Source of the DNA: Dastarcus helophoroides
Taxonomy: Eukaryota > Arthropoda > Insecta > Coleoptera > Bothrideridae
Direction: 5' to 3'
DNA: 64,000 bases
Assembly: GCA_028583605.1 (NCBI GenBank)
Contig: CM053337.1
Span: forward strand, 24,910,162-24,974,161
Shown: positions 21,116 through 32,573 of the stretch, piece after piece
Position numbering within the stretch: position 1 is the first letter of the stretch
Layout: every line of letters begins with the position of its first letter
The notes under the pieces: generated by a model
What the model was told of the DNA's origin: nothing
Databases searched by the model: none
The model's input: the letters and a program-made list of their open reading frames with translations, nothing else
Position numbers and translations under genes: made by a program

Positions 21116-24100
21116 GAGGAGATCTTTTAAACTGTGTTTCATTCTTGAAACATTGTAATTTTAAACGTCGTAATGTTTAAAAAAATTAACATTTGAATAA
21201 ATACAAAAATTAAAAAAAAATCAGCATTTTCACAAAACTGAATATTAAAAAAATTACGATCTAATTTCTTAAAGTCAAAATATGAAAAAATAATCAAAAA
21301 TTTAAAAAAAGGTGAAATTCTGAAAAAAAATGAAATTACAAATTTTTTAAAGTCAAAATTTCTAAAATAATTCATTTCCAAAATTGTTCAAAATTCCTTA
21401 AAAAAGGTTGAAATTTTTAAAATAGCGAAGGTCTCAAAAACTGCGAAACTTAAAAATAAAGATAGAAATTTTGATGCAAAATTTTGAGAAAACTTAAAAT
21501 TTTCATAGAAAGTCAAAATTTAAAATAAGATCAGATTTTTAAAAAATTTTAAATTTTAAAACAATTCGTTTAATTTTAAAAATTCGCAAAATTAAACAAT
21601 GCAATGATAGAAAATTGAGAAAAAGGAACATTTTGAAAACACTCAAAATTTAAGAAATAATTCAAAAATTTAATAAATGGTTCAATTTTCATAAAAATTC
21701 GAAGTAAAAAAACAGAAGCTTTAAAATAGTTCGAAAATTTAAAAAAGTTTCCAATTTTTGAAAGAAATTTAAAAAAATAAAATGTTCAAAATGATTTAAA
21801 AAGTTCCAAAATTTTTCAAAATTTTGACATGTGGGTGAATATTGATATTTTTAAAATAGCGAAATTTTCTAAAAAAATACGAAAGTTTAAAAAAAAACAC
21901 TAGAAGTTTTAAAGCAAAACTTTGACAAATGTCGAAGTTTTCATAGAAACTTAAAATTTTTAAAAAGTTTAAATATTCAAAAACACTCATATAATTTTAA
22001 AAATTCGTAATATTGAAAATTGGTTTAAAATTCGGAAAAAGGAAAGTCAAAAATGTTTTGAAAATGTCAAAAATTTAATAATTGGAGCAATTTTTAAAAA
22101 ATTTCAAGGTAAAGAAACAAGTTTCAAAATAGTACGAAAATTTTAAAAAAATGCTTCAAATTTTTGAAATTTGTTTTAAAAACCAAAATGTCCAAAATAA
22201 TTTAAGAAAGTTCTTCAAAATTTTAAAAAGTAGATTAATTCTCACAAAATGTTAACAGTTTTGAAGTAGCAAAATTTAAAAATAAATGCGAACCTTTTTA
22301 AAGAATAGAACGTTTAAGGCAAAATTTTAAGAAGTCAAATATTTCAAACAAATTTGAAATTTTGAAATAATGCTGAATCTTAAAAAACGCCAAATTTCAG
22401 CCAAAGATTTTTATAAAAAGTTAAAATTTTGAAAAAATTCGAGAATTTAGAAAGCAGTCGAAATTTTCAAATATGTCGAAATTACTAACGAAGTTGTGAT
22501 TTTCAATAAAATTGAATTTTTCGAAAAAATCAAAATTTCAGAAATTTTGAAATTTTTAAAACAGGTGGAAATTTTCGAAAAACATCGAAATCTTGAGAAA
22601 ACGTCGAAAATGTTAAAAAAGTTCAAATTTTGGTAGAAGAAGACATAGGTAGTTTCAAAATAAAATCGTGAGAAAAATTCAACCGTTCAAAAATCATTTT
22701 TAAAAATAGAAACCTGAAACCTGAAAATTCAAAATTTTTATAAAAAGTTTCAATTTTAGCCAATCTAAAAAGAGAAGGTTTTGAATGGAGGGATACATTT
22801 CTTAATAATGTCAAAACTTTGAAGTAGCAAAAAAAAAACTTTGAAAGTGTTAACATTTTCAAAAAGTCCAAAAATTGAATAAAAGAAAATTCCAAATTAA
22901 AAAACCAGAGTTTAAAAATTATTCGAAAATTTAAAAAGAATTTAAATTCTAGAAAAAGCCAAAATTTGGAAAAAATAGATAATTATTGAAAAAAGTTCGA
23001 AATGTTTAGATGCCAAATTTTTCAAAATAAGTTGGTATTTAGGAAAATTTAAAAAAAAATCGAAATTTCAACGACAAAATTTTGGAAAATGTCGAAATTT
23101 TAATAATATTAAAATTTTCAATAGAAGAGAGGATTTTCGAAAAAAGTTGAAAAATAGTCTAAAATTTCAAAAAGAACCACATTTTAAAGAAATGTAGAGT
23201 TTTAAGAAAATCAACAATATTTTTTTAGAAAATTTTGCTATTTTAAATTTTCAGCATTTTTGTGATTTCATCTAAATTTTAAAATTAAGAATTTAGGAAA
23301 TTTTTTAAATATTTCACATATTTTGATTTTTAGAAAGTTTTTCGAAAATATAAAACTTTTTTAAAATTTCCGAACTTTTTTGAAGTTTCCGTTATGAAAT
23401 TTATTTATTTATTATTAATTTTGAACTTTTTCAATTCTGACTGACTACTTTTTCTTAATTTCTTACTATTTCTCATTATTCTCAATATTGCAAATTTTTA
23501 AAATTGTACAATTTTTATTGCAAATTCCGGTTCTTTTTGAAAACTTCAACCTTTTATGAAAATTTCAAGGTTTCTGAAAATTTTTATTTTAATTTTAAAT
23601 TTTCGCATTTTTCTGAGGATTTCGCTATTGTAAAAATTTCAACATTATTTGAGAATTCATCTCCTTTTGAAAATTTTGAAAATTTTGTTTTAAAAGATTT
23701 CAATTTTTTTAAATTGCATCGTTTTTCGGATATCATTTTTTTAGACTTCACCTTTTTTGAAATTTTTAATTATTTTTCGATATTTTGACTTTTTCAAAAA
23801 CAAGATAAACATTTTTTAAAACCAAATTTTTTTTTTTAGATATAATTTATTTTTGAAAGTTTTACCTTTAACTTTTTTGAACATTTTGACTTTTTAAAAT
23901 TTCAATTTTTCTTAAAAATTTGGAACTTTTTGAACATCTCGCCTCATTTAAAAAATTTTTAAATTTGCAAATTTTTTAAGAAGCTTGACCTAAAAAATAA
24001 AATTTCGAAAAGTTGAGATTTTTAAAGAAATTCAAAATTTTGAAAAATTGCCGAATCTTAAAATGTTGAAATTTTAAAGTCAATAGTTTCAAAAAAAAAG

Positions 24101-24530
24101 TTAACATTTTGAAAAAAGTCAACAATTTAAAAGGGAATAGAAATTTTGAAAAATGTCGATATTATTGTTAAAGCTGAAATTTTCGAAAAATATAGAAAAT
24201 TTGAAGAAATCTGAAATTTTGAAATTTTCAAATTGTCAAGAGTTTTAAATTTTTGAAAAACATCGAAATTTTGGGAGAACGTCGTAAATTTTGGAAAAAC
24301 GTGTTTTAAGTCTAAAATCAGATCGTGAAAAAATGTAACCTTTCAATAAACATTCAAAAAAACGGATGTTTAAATGAAAGCAGACATTTTTTAATAATGG
24401 TTAAAATTGAAAAACAAATCTAAAATTTATTTTAAAAATCAGAAACTGAAAAAAAAAGAAATTTAAAAAAAATCGAAGTTAAAAAAACCATAAGTTATAA
24501 GGTCAAAATGTTTCCGAATACACATTGGGT
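21116..24530. repeat. AT-rich low-complexity tract, A-oriented, then T-oriented, then A-oriented
   Basis: About 21140-23230 reads GTCGAAATTTTGAAAAA-like units, about 23390-23960 reads the reverse complement, and about 23980-24480 returns to the first orientation. Reading frames here translate to Phe/Lys/Asn-rich strings with no domain and are not genes. The tract ends near 24530 where a GC-rich terminus-like segment begins. Confidence 0.7.
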
Positions 24531-25295
24531 CCTCTCTTGAACTCCCTAAGGAGGCGCGCCCCACTGGTTGCGAAGTTCTGTTCTAGGTAGTTAACTCTTT
24601 TCAAAAAGTTCGACTTTGATGTGGAAATATCGACCATTCTTTTGAAATTTCGAGACGATATTATAAAAAACTTTTTGATATTTTGGTTTTAATCTCGAAA
24701 GTTCCAGTTTTCTAAAGTTTTAAATTTTAATGATAAATTATTTTTAAAAATCGAAAATTTAAAAAAAATGTGAAAAAGGAGTGGATACTGATAAAATACC
24801 TGAAATTAATAAAAATTTGAATAATTGGTGTTAGCTTAAAAAAATGAGTGAAAATGTCAAAAATTGAATTATGAAAATCTGTAAAGTTTTCATGATTTTA
24901 ATTTTGAATTTAAGTCGAAACTTTAGGAAAAGCAATAAAAAATCTAGATTTTATTTTCAAAAGCGTAAAGAAATGTATAGAAACAATTTCAAATCGAAAT
25001 TCACACTTTACAAAAAATTGTCTAAATGTTGAAATCAAGAATTTCCAAATTTTTAGACGGTGTGAATTTATTGCTTATAGTCGATAAAAAATGTAAAGTG
25101 TAAACATTTCAGATTGATGTCCAAATATTTAGAAACTATAGCTTAAGTTTATGGCGATGAAAGTATGTAAAAAGTACAAGTTTAAACTCAAAATTTCGAT
25201 ATAATATAAAAGTGGTAGATCCAGTCATTGTACATAATAACTACAGATTATGAAAAATGTCAAATAAATTACTTTGACCGCAATATGTAAGTATA
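24531..25295. other. GC-rich terminus-like segment followed by non-coding AT-rich sequence
   Basis: At 24550-24575 the sequence GGCGCGCCCCACTG resembles the right end of a CAGTGGGGCGCGCC-type hAT element closing the preceding tract; no left partner was found. The remaining 700 bases show nothing recognisable. Confidence 0.3.
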
Positions 25296-26652
25296 CAGAG
25301 TTAACCATAAGTAATGGTACACAGTGCAATGGTGGATTTTTCGAATAAAAATAATGTGATTTAGATACATTTACCTTATACTAGAAGTTGATATTAACAG
25401 AGATACAGGATGTCAAAATTGAAAAAAAAATGTCGATTTTTTCGTATAATTATGGAATGAATTGTAATATAAGCACTAAATTTGGCACCAGAGGGTTTCT
25501 TAAGTCTACAAACTCTAATTTAATAACATATTACCAATAGCTGATAGGGGGCGCTACCTGCGCTATTCTGCATAATTCTAAATCATCATAACTTTTATAT
25601 TCACCCACGAATATTAATTTTGAATGAATCATTTTATTTCCCGATATTTTTTACGTAAAAAAGTTGATACAAGCAACCGTTTCCAAGATATTTGCCTTTA
25701 AAACTTGACGTGCCTTGGTTTTAAATTACTAAGATACTAAATTTTCGAAATAGGCTTAAAAAAAAGTAATCATAAGATAGCTTGAAATTAATTTATGTCA
25801 AATATTACTTTGCTGATAATATTATTACCTGAATTTTGAAAATCTCAATAAAGAAAATCCAAAAAATTGAGACGTAATTTATTTTCTAACATAGAGATGT
25901 GAGATATGATCTCTAAGTTCGCATAAGAAAATTTTAATAGTCTGGGTGGTCAAAGCAGATATTTAGAAATGAATTTCAATAAAAGACACCCAGATTTTTA
26001 ATTGTTTACAATCCCTTTACATGAAAAAGGTCATTTCCCACATTTTTATTTTTGAAAATAAATTTTGTTTTGGTAATTTATTTAAATTTGCTTTAGAAAT
26101 TTAAAAAATGTGTAATAAAAATACCAGTAGAGTAATATTTCATATAAGCTATTTTAGAGGCAGTTTTATTACTTTTATTTGGAAACCTTCTGCGAAAAAT
26201 TCACATTTACATAACTTAAAATAAACGTACGGCAAACTTTGAAGGCAAATATCTTGAAAACGGTTGCTTGTATCAACATTTAGAAAGTTTACCTTTTTTA
26301 CGTAAAAAATGTAGGTACATAAAAATATATATTTAAAATAAGTATACATAAAGGCACAAAAAAGTTATGATGCTTTAGAACAATACAAGGTGGCGCCCCC
26401 TGCGAGTCACTGACAATCTGTTAGCAAATAAGAATTTCTTGACCAAAGAAACCCCCCTATGCAAAATTTCTTGTCTATAGTGAAATTTGTTCATCAGTTA
26501 TGAGAAAAAATCACATTTTTTTTTTTCAACTTTGACACTCTGTATCTCTGTTAATATCAACTTTTGGTATAAGATAAATGTGGCTAAAACACGTTATTTT
26601 TATACGAAAAATCTACTCTTGCTCTATGTACCATAACTTATGGTCCACCCTA
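25296..26652. mobile_element. 1.36 kb palindromic DNA element with about 400 bp terminal inverted repeats
   Basis: The left end CAGAGTTAACCATAAGTAAT and the reverse complement of the right end, TAGGGTGGACCATAAGTTAT, start long inverted repeats (about 25296-25705 against about 26225-26652). Shared words include AGTTGATATTAACAGAGATA and the segment around TTTTTTACGTAAAAAA. TA is present outside both ends (25294-25295 and 26653-26654). The centre is AT-rich and non-coding. Probably a non-autonomous Tc1/mariner-type element with expanded arms. Confidence 0.8.
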
Positions 26653-27049
26653 TATATTACTTGGTAGATTTTCTAATATAAACAAAACAATACGTGAAGT
26701 GAGATAAGAGAAACGATAAAAAAAGGAAGCGAAACAATAAAATCAATGTTTTATTTCTTATTTTCCAAATTTTAGAATTAGTAGAAAACGCATGCAGACT
26801 TTTTTGTAATTATACAAATACAGAAAAAAGCATAAAGTTTCAGGCTATAGCTACGGTTGTTTGTCAAATTATTTACCCTTTCTTATCGATTATGTCTGAT
26901 TTATTTTTGGATTCCCTTTACTTAATTATTAAAATAGTGTGAATCATTGCGTGCTAGACAACTGCGGTTAAAAATACGTAAACGCTTCCTTATAGCTCGT
27001 AAGTTATCAGACTCTTCCAATTTTCTAACTAATGTGTTATTCATTTCAG
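26653..27049. other. Duplicated intron sequence leading into a relic exon
   Basis: About 26860-27049 is a diverged copy of the intron 3' end at about 18930-19164, including the branch and acceptor region (TTATTCATTTCAG). Confidence 0.6.
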
Positions 27050-27132
27050 GGAAAGGGCAATGACTTGGAAGAATACCAAAGGCTTAATTTTTAGTAATAA
27101 TAAGGCTCACAGCAAATGTGTTTTGTATATAA
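27050..27132 (+). pseudogene. Relic of the last exon of a third CCC-module gene
   Basis: The sequence after TTCATTTCAG aligns base for base with exon C at 19165-19247, including the segment for IPKA and the final codons before TAA. In the matching frame it has in-frame stops (TGA about 13 bases in, TAA after IPKA), so it cannot encode the hydrophobic tail. Flanking intron and 3' sequence were copied too (to about 27230), which indicates segmental duplication rather than retroposition. Exons equivalent to A and B were not found nearby. Confidence 0.75.
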
Positions 27133-28094
27133 TTTTGTAAGTTTATCTTGTTAGAGAAAATGTAATATTTGTTAATTATCGCTATTATTTTTGCACAATG
27201 CTATTTTTATTTGTTAAATAAAAGTTATTTTGCTAACATTGCTGGACTTTTTTCCTTTTCATTATCATAAGCGGACGAAGTGATTAAACATGCGATATAA
27301 AAGCAGGAAACTTTATAATACTACTCGTTCGTTAATATTGCTTTCTATTTTTGCAAGTTAAATACAGTTCGAAAATTTTTTTTTAACTTAGTTCGTTTGT
27401 AAAACGCAAAAAAAAACGCAAAAGCAAAAAATAATTTCCCCTGGCCCTTAGAGATTTATAACCCCATAAACAAATTGTCTCGATTCAAGAAACAATCGTC
27501 CAATTAACCCTATTATAATAATTTTAATTTTTTTCTCAAAATCTTGGAAAATTTTATTTAAATCAATTGTCAACTGTTGGCAAAATTTATACTTTCATTA
27601 GGTTTAGTTGTTCCTTAAATTTTTTACTTGACGACTTTTGTTTCCTGAATTTTCTGTCTAGCAGAAATTTCGATTTTTTCTAACAGCTTTAGAATTTTTA
27701 ATTTATTTTACTTTTTAAATTTTTTTATTACGGCATTAATCTTAAAATGTGGAATTTTCTTTCAAATGTTACTTATGAACTCGAAAATTCAAGTTTTAAA
27801 ATTTCAACCTTAAACCCGAAAATTGGATTTTTGTCATAATTTTCTTTCTTCTCTTTTTGTTTTTTAAAAATTTGACTTTAATATAATATTGAAATGTCGA
27901 CTGTTTTCTGGACACATTTTTAATATACGAAGCTTACAGAAATTTGTATAGGAAGAAATTTGAATTTATTTTCTGACGACGGGCAGAGAATAACACTGTC
28001 CGAAACGTTAAAATTTTAAATAATCTTGCTGTTATTTATTTTTCACGTCGTTTAAATTTTAATATAGTTTTAAGTGTTTTTCAGTGTTGAGTCC
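27133..28094. other. Non-coding AT-rich sequence with a hammerhead-like motif
   Basis: Mostly T-oriented low-complexity sequence from about 27500. At 27965-28005 CTGACGA is followed by CGGGCAG...CTGTCC and GAAACG, resembling a hammerhead core of the kind found at Penelope-element ends. No gene is seen. Confidence 0.4.
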
Positions 28095-28138
28095 CAAACA
28101 GCGATTGACAAACCAAGATCCAACACAATCGCTGTTTG
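28095..28138. repeat. 13 bp perfect hairpin
   Basis: CAAACAGCGATTG (28095-28107) is followed after 18 bases by its exact reverse complement CAATCGCTGTTTG (28126-28138). It lies about 140 bases left of the mariner element. Confidence 0.7.
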
Positions 28139-28275
28139 CGGCAATCTATAACAAATTGCCATTCCATAATAGAAGGTACTGAAATTTAGGATTGTGAAAG
28201 GAGTGACCGGCGAAGAAAAAGCCAATGAAACTGCATACAAATATAAATACTTCGCAAAGAAATTACAGAGAATAT

Positions 28276-29545
28276 ACGAAGATAAATCAAATATGAAAGC
28301 GAATTTATTTTTAAAAATTTATTGGTATAAGATACATATATGAAAATTAATAACTATATTTCTATATAATTTCCTGATTTTTTTATGCATTTTTTCCAAC
28401 GAATTGAAAGTTTGTTATTGCCATCATCATAAAAAGAATGGAGGCGTATTTGCAACCAATTGCGCACAAATGTTTCAACAGCAGCATCATCATGGAATCG
28501 CTCGCCTCCTAGAGCTTCTTTCAGTCGCCCAAACATATGATAATCGAATGGTGATAAGTCGGGACTATAAGGAGGGTGCTCTAATGTTGCCCAATGCATT
28601 TCCTCTAATTTTTAATGAGTCATATTGGCTGAGTGGGGGTGGGCATTGTCGTGAAGCAAAATTACATTCCTGATTGAAAATTCGCACCTCTTCCACCGAT
28701 ATGCACGTGTTGTTTCATTCAATAGCTGGCAGTAATAGGCAACATTAACCGTACGATTTTTGTGCATGCAGAAAATCGACGTGCACAATTCCTTTAAAAT
28801 CCCAAAACACTGTCTCCAGAACCTCTCCAGCTAAGATATGAATTGTTGCCTTGGTGGGTGCACCTTCCCCCTTTCTTCTCCTCTCCAACGCTTCTTTGGA
28901 TTCAGGAGTGTAATAGTGGACCCAAGTCTCATCACACGTAGCGATACGTTGCAAAAAACCATCACCTCCACGTTGAAAACCTCCAAGATAGCGCTGACAA
29001 ATCTCTAGACGTTGTTGTTTTTGTTCTTCAGTCAATAGACAAAGTACCCACCTGGGAGAAATTTTTCGAAATCCCAGCTCATCTGTAATGATGGATTGAG
29101 CACTCCCAAAGCCTTTTTCTGTCTGAGGTGCACTTTCACCAACAGTTAAATGGCGATCGCTTTCCAAAAGACGTTGAATAACGTTAATCTTGTCGGCAGT
29201 CAGACTGGTTCGAGGATGACGGGCATGGGGTTCATTTTCAACTTGATTTCGTCCTTTCAAAAATTTTTTGTGCCATTCATACACTTGAGTTTGCTTCAAA
29301 CAAGTATCCCCACAGGGTATTTCTAGTCTACGAAGAATTTCGGCACCTTCAAGGGCAAGAAATTTAACAATAATACGCTACGCAACGTGAGGATGAACAT
29401 CTTGCGCACGGCGAGAACGGAATTCGCTTGAGCGCAGGAAGTCACGTGATATCCCCACCTAATATATCTAAGAGTTTGCGCACACTCCCGACGTCCTTAT
29501 GCCCTTATGGCGACGAAATTCCGGTTCATATTTGATTTACCCTCG
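28276..29545 (-). mobile_element. 1.27 kb mariner element with intact ends
   Basis: Terminal inverted repeats of about 30 bases share TAAATCAAATATGAA (left 28281-28295, right as reverse complement at 29526-29540). TA flanks both ends (28274-28275, 29546-29547). Length and layout are typical of mariner. The transposase is on the minus strand and broken. Confidence 0.9.
28354..29420 (-). pseudogene. Broken mariner transposase
   Basis: The N-terminal region, read upstream of 29299, includes an in-frame TAG and then LKQTQVYEWHKKFLKGR, the usual helix-turn-helix of mariner transposases. The first catalytic Asp is in ATCDETWVHYYTPESK, the second in LLHDNAHPH (near 28660), and the third in HPPYSPDLSPFDYHMFG, giving the D,D,D order of mariner. 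An extra stop and frame change lie around 28600-28745, so one protein cannot be made. About 350 residues would be the original length. It could be mobilised only in trans. Confidence 0.85.
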
Positions 29546-29559
29546 TAACTTGCCTATCT

Positions 29560-29800
29560 GTTTTTGGTAATTTTCAACTTGAGTTCGTCCTTCGAAATAT
29601 TTTTTGCGCCATTCATACACTTGAGTTTTTTTTTTAAATGCATTCCCAAACTATGCTTCTAGTATACGAAGAGTTTCGGGGGGTTTTACACCTTCAACGG
29701 CTAGAAATTTAATAATAATGCGCTACGCAACGTGCGGATGAATCTCTTGCTCACTCATTGTATTTACAACTGACGAACAGCGAGAACGGAATTTTCATTT
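29560..29800 (-). pseudogene. Second mariner fragment (N-terminal coding part) directly beside the full element
   Basis: This segment repeats, in the same orientation, the mariner N-terminal region at about 29230-29420; both contain CATTCATACACTTGAG and GCGCTACGCAACGTG-like words. It keeps the start MSEQEIHPHVA that the full copy has lost, with a TAG at the next codon. It starts only about 12 bases beyond the end of the full element, suggesting one mariner inserted into an older copy. Confidence 0.8.
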
Positions 29801-30475
29801 ACCCCATTGATTTTGATTACCCCTACTGTTTCAATTATTACGTTTTATCCTTAATTTTTTTACGTCAATTTCTAAATTTAGACTTTCGAGTGTGAGTATA
29901 CTTGAAAAATCAGGTTTAATTTCACATTGAATTTACACTCGAAAATTAGATTTTGATCCCTCTTCTTTTTTGAAATTTCGATTTTAACCACAAAATGTAG
30001 ATTTTTGTCGTGTAGAGAAATATTTTTAAAAATATAAATAGTTCTCACGTAATAAATAATAATGAACATAAATTATCCTAATTTTTTTCTTGAAATTCCA
30101 ACTTTGGTTATCATAATCAACACTTTCAGTTTTTACTTTGTGCCGCTAAAATTTACACGAAATTTCCATTTTAAATTATATTTTTCTCTGAAATTCCTAT
30201 CTTATTTCATCAGGTTAAGTTTAGACTTTTAATTTGTTCTAATATTTCGATTACGACGCTGTCATTTTGAATTGCACTTACTTCCAAAAATTACAAAATA
30301 GATTACATCTTCAACTTTTACTTTTTTTCTAAAAGTAAAACTTAAAACGTAAAAACCAGTTGTTTCTATAGAAAAATTTTTATTTTGTTTTTAAAAAAAT
30401 CAAAACTTTTAAAAAGGAAGTTGAAATGTTAAAACGATCAATGTTTTCAAAAAATGTAAAAAATTTCGCAATAAA
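29801..30475. other. AT-rich non-coding sequence
   Basis: Low-complexity T-rich sequence; no supported gene or element ends. Confidence 0.5.
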
Positions 30476-30722
30476 TTTAAATTTTCAAAAAAAGACGAAT
30501 TATCCAATAATCTTCAAGTATTTGGATGGCTGCATCGTCTTTGGAACCCACTTCGTTTTGGATGTTGTTTTGGAATTTGTTCAAAGAATCGGTGTGTTTG
30601 ACAAGGAGATTGTCCGAGGTCGATTTGAGGCCGCTAATACGACTTTGAAGATTCTGTTTGATTTGATCACTGGTAACTTTGGTGTTACTTTGGGAGAGAA
30701 CGACATTGCAACAAACCAAAAG
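30476..30722 (-). CDS. Doubtful isolated exon of an unknown secreted, helix-rich protein
   Basis: Reading the minus strand from 30722, the acceptor TTTTTCCAG is followed by an 80-odd codon open frame that begins LLVCCNVVLSQSNTK, which looks like the end of a signal peptide. It continues with a polar, possibly coiled-coil segment (SDQIKQNLQSRISGLKS; DSLNKFQNNIQNEVGSKDD). Base composition is clearly less AT-rich than its surroundings, and residue usage is protein-like, unlike low-complexity frames. However, no upstream signal exon, donor site or downstream exon could be found, and the last 11 residues run into low-complexity sequence. It may be a duplicated or decayed exon. Family not recognised. 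Confidence 0.35.
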
Positions 30723-31317
30723 CTGGAAAAATACGATTAGATGTCTTTAAGTGTATGGACTCTGAAGAGAACGAAATAATAATAACAGAGGTGATGAATA
30801 TTAAAAATTGTTTTTAATTTTATTGTGATTTGTTGAGAAATATTCCACAGGCAGCGAATTATAGCAAATTTTTGAAGATCCAAAATGAAGAAAGCAACAT
30901 TTCGAAAAAAATTGAAATTTTGAGAAGAAAACTTTTTAAATAAACTTGAACTCTTCAAAAAAAAAATCTTGATCTCGAAATTCTGATTTAAATAGCGACA
31001 TGTCTAAAATAAGTTTATGCTTAAATTGACGTTTATACTGTACTTTTGCAATAAAAAATCGGCCTGAAGATGCTCCAAGAACTTAAATGTAAAATTGCAA
31101 ATATCGCCTACCAATAATTATAAAAAGCAAATATTGTATAGTAAAATGGGGGGTTAATTTTATCTCCGAAAAATTAAGAAAGAGCTACTTCACCCTAAAA
31201 TATTTTTTTTATAATTTTCGGTCCAATCGTCTCAAAGATACATCTCAAAATATGTCAGAAATTATCATTTCCGCCTTTTTTTCTAGGTTTCTAAAGATAA
31301 AATTTAGATTTTAATAG

Positions 31318-31888
31318 TGTACTGGAGTTTCTCAGTGTACATCGGAGAAACGGGGCGATCATTTAAGACGCGAATATCCGAGCACCAAATATGTCTTAAG
31401 TCTGGTTTATTTTCGCAGTCAGCCATCGCGGAACATCAACATGAGACCAGACATAAGATTATTTTTGATGATATTTCAATTATATCCAATATTCCCAATT
31501 ACTAGAATAGGAAGATACGCGAGGCCACTGAAATCCCCAAATTCCCCAAAAACATCAACAGAGACGACGGTTACATGGTTTCCTCCATCTGGAAACCAAC
31601 GGAAATCTTCGGGAGTGATCGCGCAGACGTATGGTATATAAAATTTCCCTTTCTTTCTTTCCTCTCAGAAGAATTTCGCCTCTGGTATAGTGGACATACT
31701 GAGTTACCGTGCTCTGATGTTTTAAAATTGACCTTTTTCTTTTTCAGTTTTGTATATTTCTTTGTATTTTATTTTTTATTTATTCTTTCTTTGTTCCTGA
31801 AGAAACCTCCTTCGATAGTGGGCGAAACGTCGAGAACTTTTAGTAGTTCTTTGACACGGTCCAATCCCGGAAGAAGTATATCCTGTAG
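31318..31888 (+). mobile_element. 5'-truncated Penelope-like element
   Basis: Bounded by comparison with the empty site at about 20772. It contains a GIY-YIG endonuclease relic, then a T-rich 3' region, then CCTGAAGA...GGGCGAAACGTCGAG near 31798-31835, a hammerhead-like tail typical of Penelope-like elements. About 570 bp; the reverse transcriptase portion is missing. Confidence 0.8.
31326..31640 (+). pseudogene. GIY-YIG endonuclease C-terminal fragment of a Penelope-like element
   Basis: The translation starts VYIGETGRSFKTRISEHQ, the GIY-YIG core with catalytic Tyr and downstream Arg. It continues AIAEHQHETRHKIIF and, after an in-frame TAG at 31503-31505, KIREATEIPKFPKNINRDDG and SSIWKPTE, the usual end of Penelope-like polyproteins. 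The interrupting stop and lack of the RT make it non-functional. The fold normally nicks target DNA during retrotransposition. Confidence 0.85.
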
Positions 31889-32297
31889 GATTAGTAGATA
31901 TTGGGCCGCAGATATCGGCAAAGTGCAGGTTTTTGCTATATCTTAATACTTGTTGAGAAAAAGAATATATTTTATGGAAAAATAGATGCCTTCATTCCAA
32001 GGCTGTTTCACCCACATGGTAATATTTTTTTTAAGAATAACTTGATTTATCTAAAGGATAGAATGCAGATTAAATTTGTCTTACATAATTTCATTTAGCT
32101 GAATATTTTCGGAGTTACCACGAGTTGACGCAACGCAGTAATTGCGGTTGTAATCGAAAATTTTAGTGCAAGTCGAAGCAGTCATCGACTTATTGCGAAT
32201 TACTAATGAATGCACTTTAGCTGAGGCATTATCAGTACCGTTATCAGTTTCATAAATATTTGGGTTGACTATAGAAAATAGCAGATTGTGCAACAAG

Positions 32298-32366
32298 AGC
32301 GGATATAATGTCCATATCGCACGAGAACGAAGTTTCGTTCGAGTGCGATATGGACAATCCGCTCGA
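32298..32366. repeat. Long hairpin, about 30 bp stem
   Basis: GAGCGGATATAATGTCCATA and CGCACGAGAACGAA on the left face TTCGTTCGAGTGCG and TATGGACAATCCGCTC on the right. Nearly perfect apart from two or three mismatches or gaps; loop of one or two bases. Confidence 0.85.
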
Positions 32367-32506
32367 GGCGTACAGCGAATTTTTCCCACGACCACGATCC
32401 CTCAAAAACAAAAATATGATTTAACAAATATTTTTTTCGTTAAATGCGTCAACTTAACAAATTTTATGGTATAATTTTGAACCTAAAAATGACATTCGTT
32501 CTTATC

Positions 32507-32573
32507 GCATGGTCATGATTGGTCAATTTCATATCCACACTAATGTGGATATGAAATCGACCAATCACTATGC
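32507..32573. repeat. Second long hairpin, about 30 bp stem
   Basis: ATTGGTCAATTTCATATCCA and its partner TGGATATGAAATCGACCAAT form a stem closed by a short loop CACTAATG. Outer bases CGCAT and ATGCG also pair. Lies about 140 bases from the previous hairpin. Confidence 0.85.

Larger units (their letters stand above)
31060..32180. repeat. Interspersed repeat, copy 2, split by a Penelope-like insertion
   Basis: 31060-31317 and 31889-32180 together align with about 20510-21110. The left part ends at TTTTAATAG and the right part resumes at GATTAGTAGATATTGGGC, exactly where copy 1 is continuous (about 20772). Confidence 0.7.

Noticed and set aside
28404..28673. Plus-strand 89-residue frame
   Set aside because: Antisense of the mariner transposase C-terminal region.
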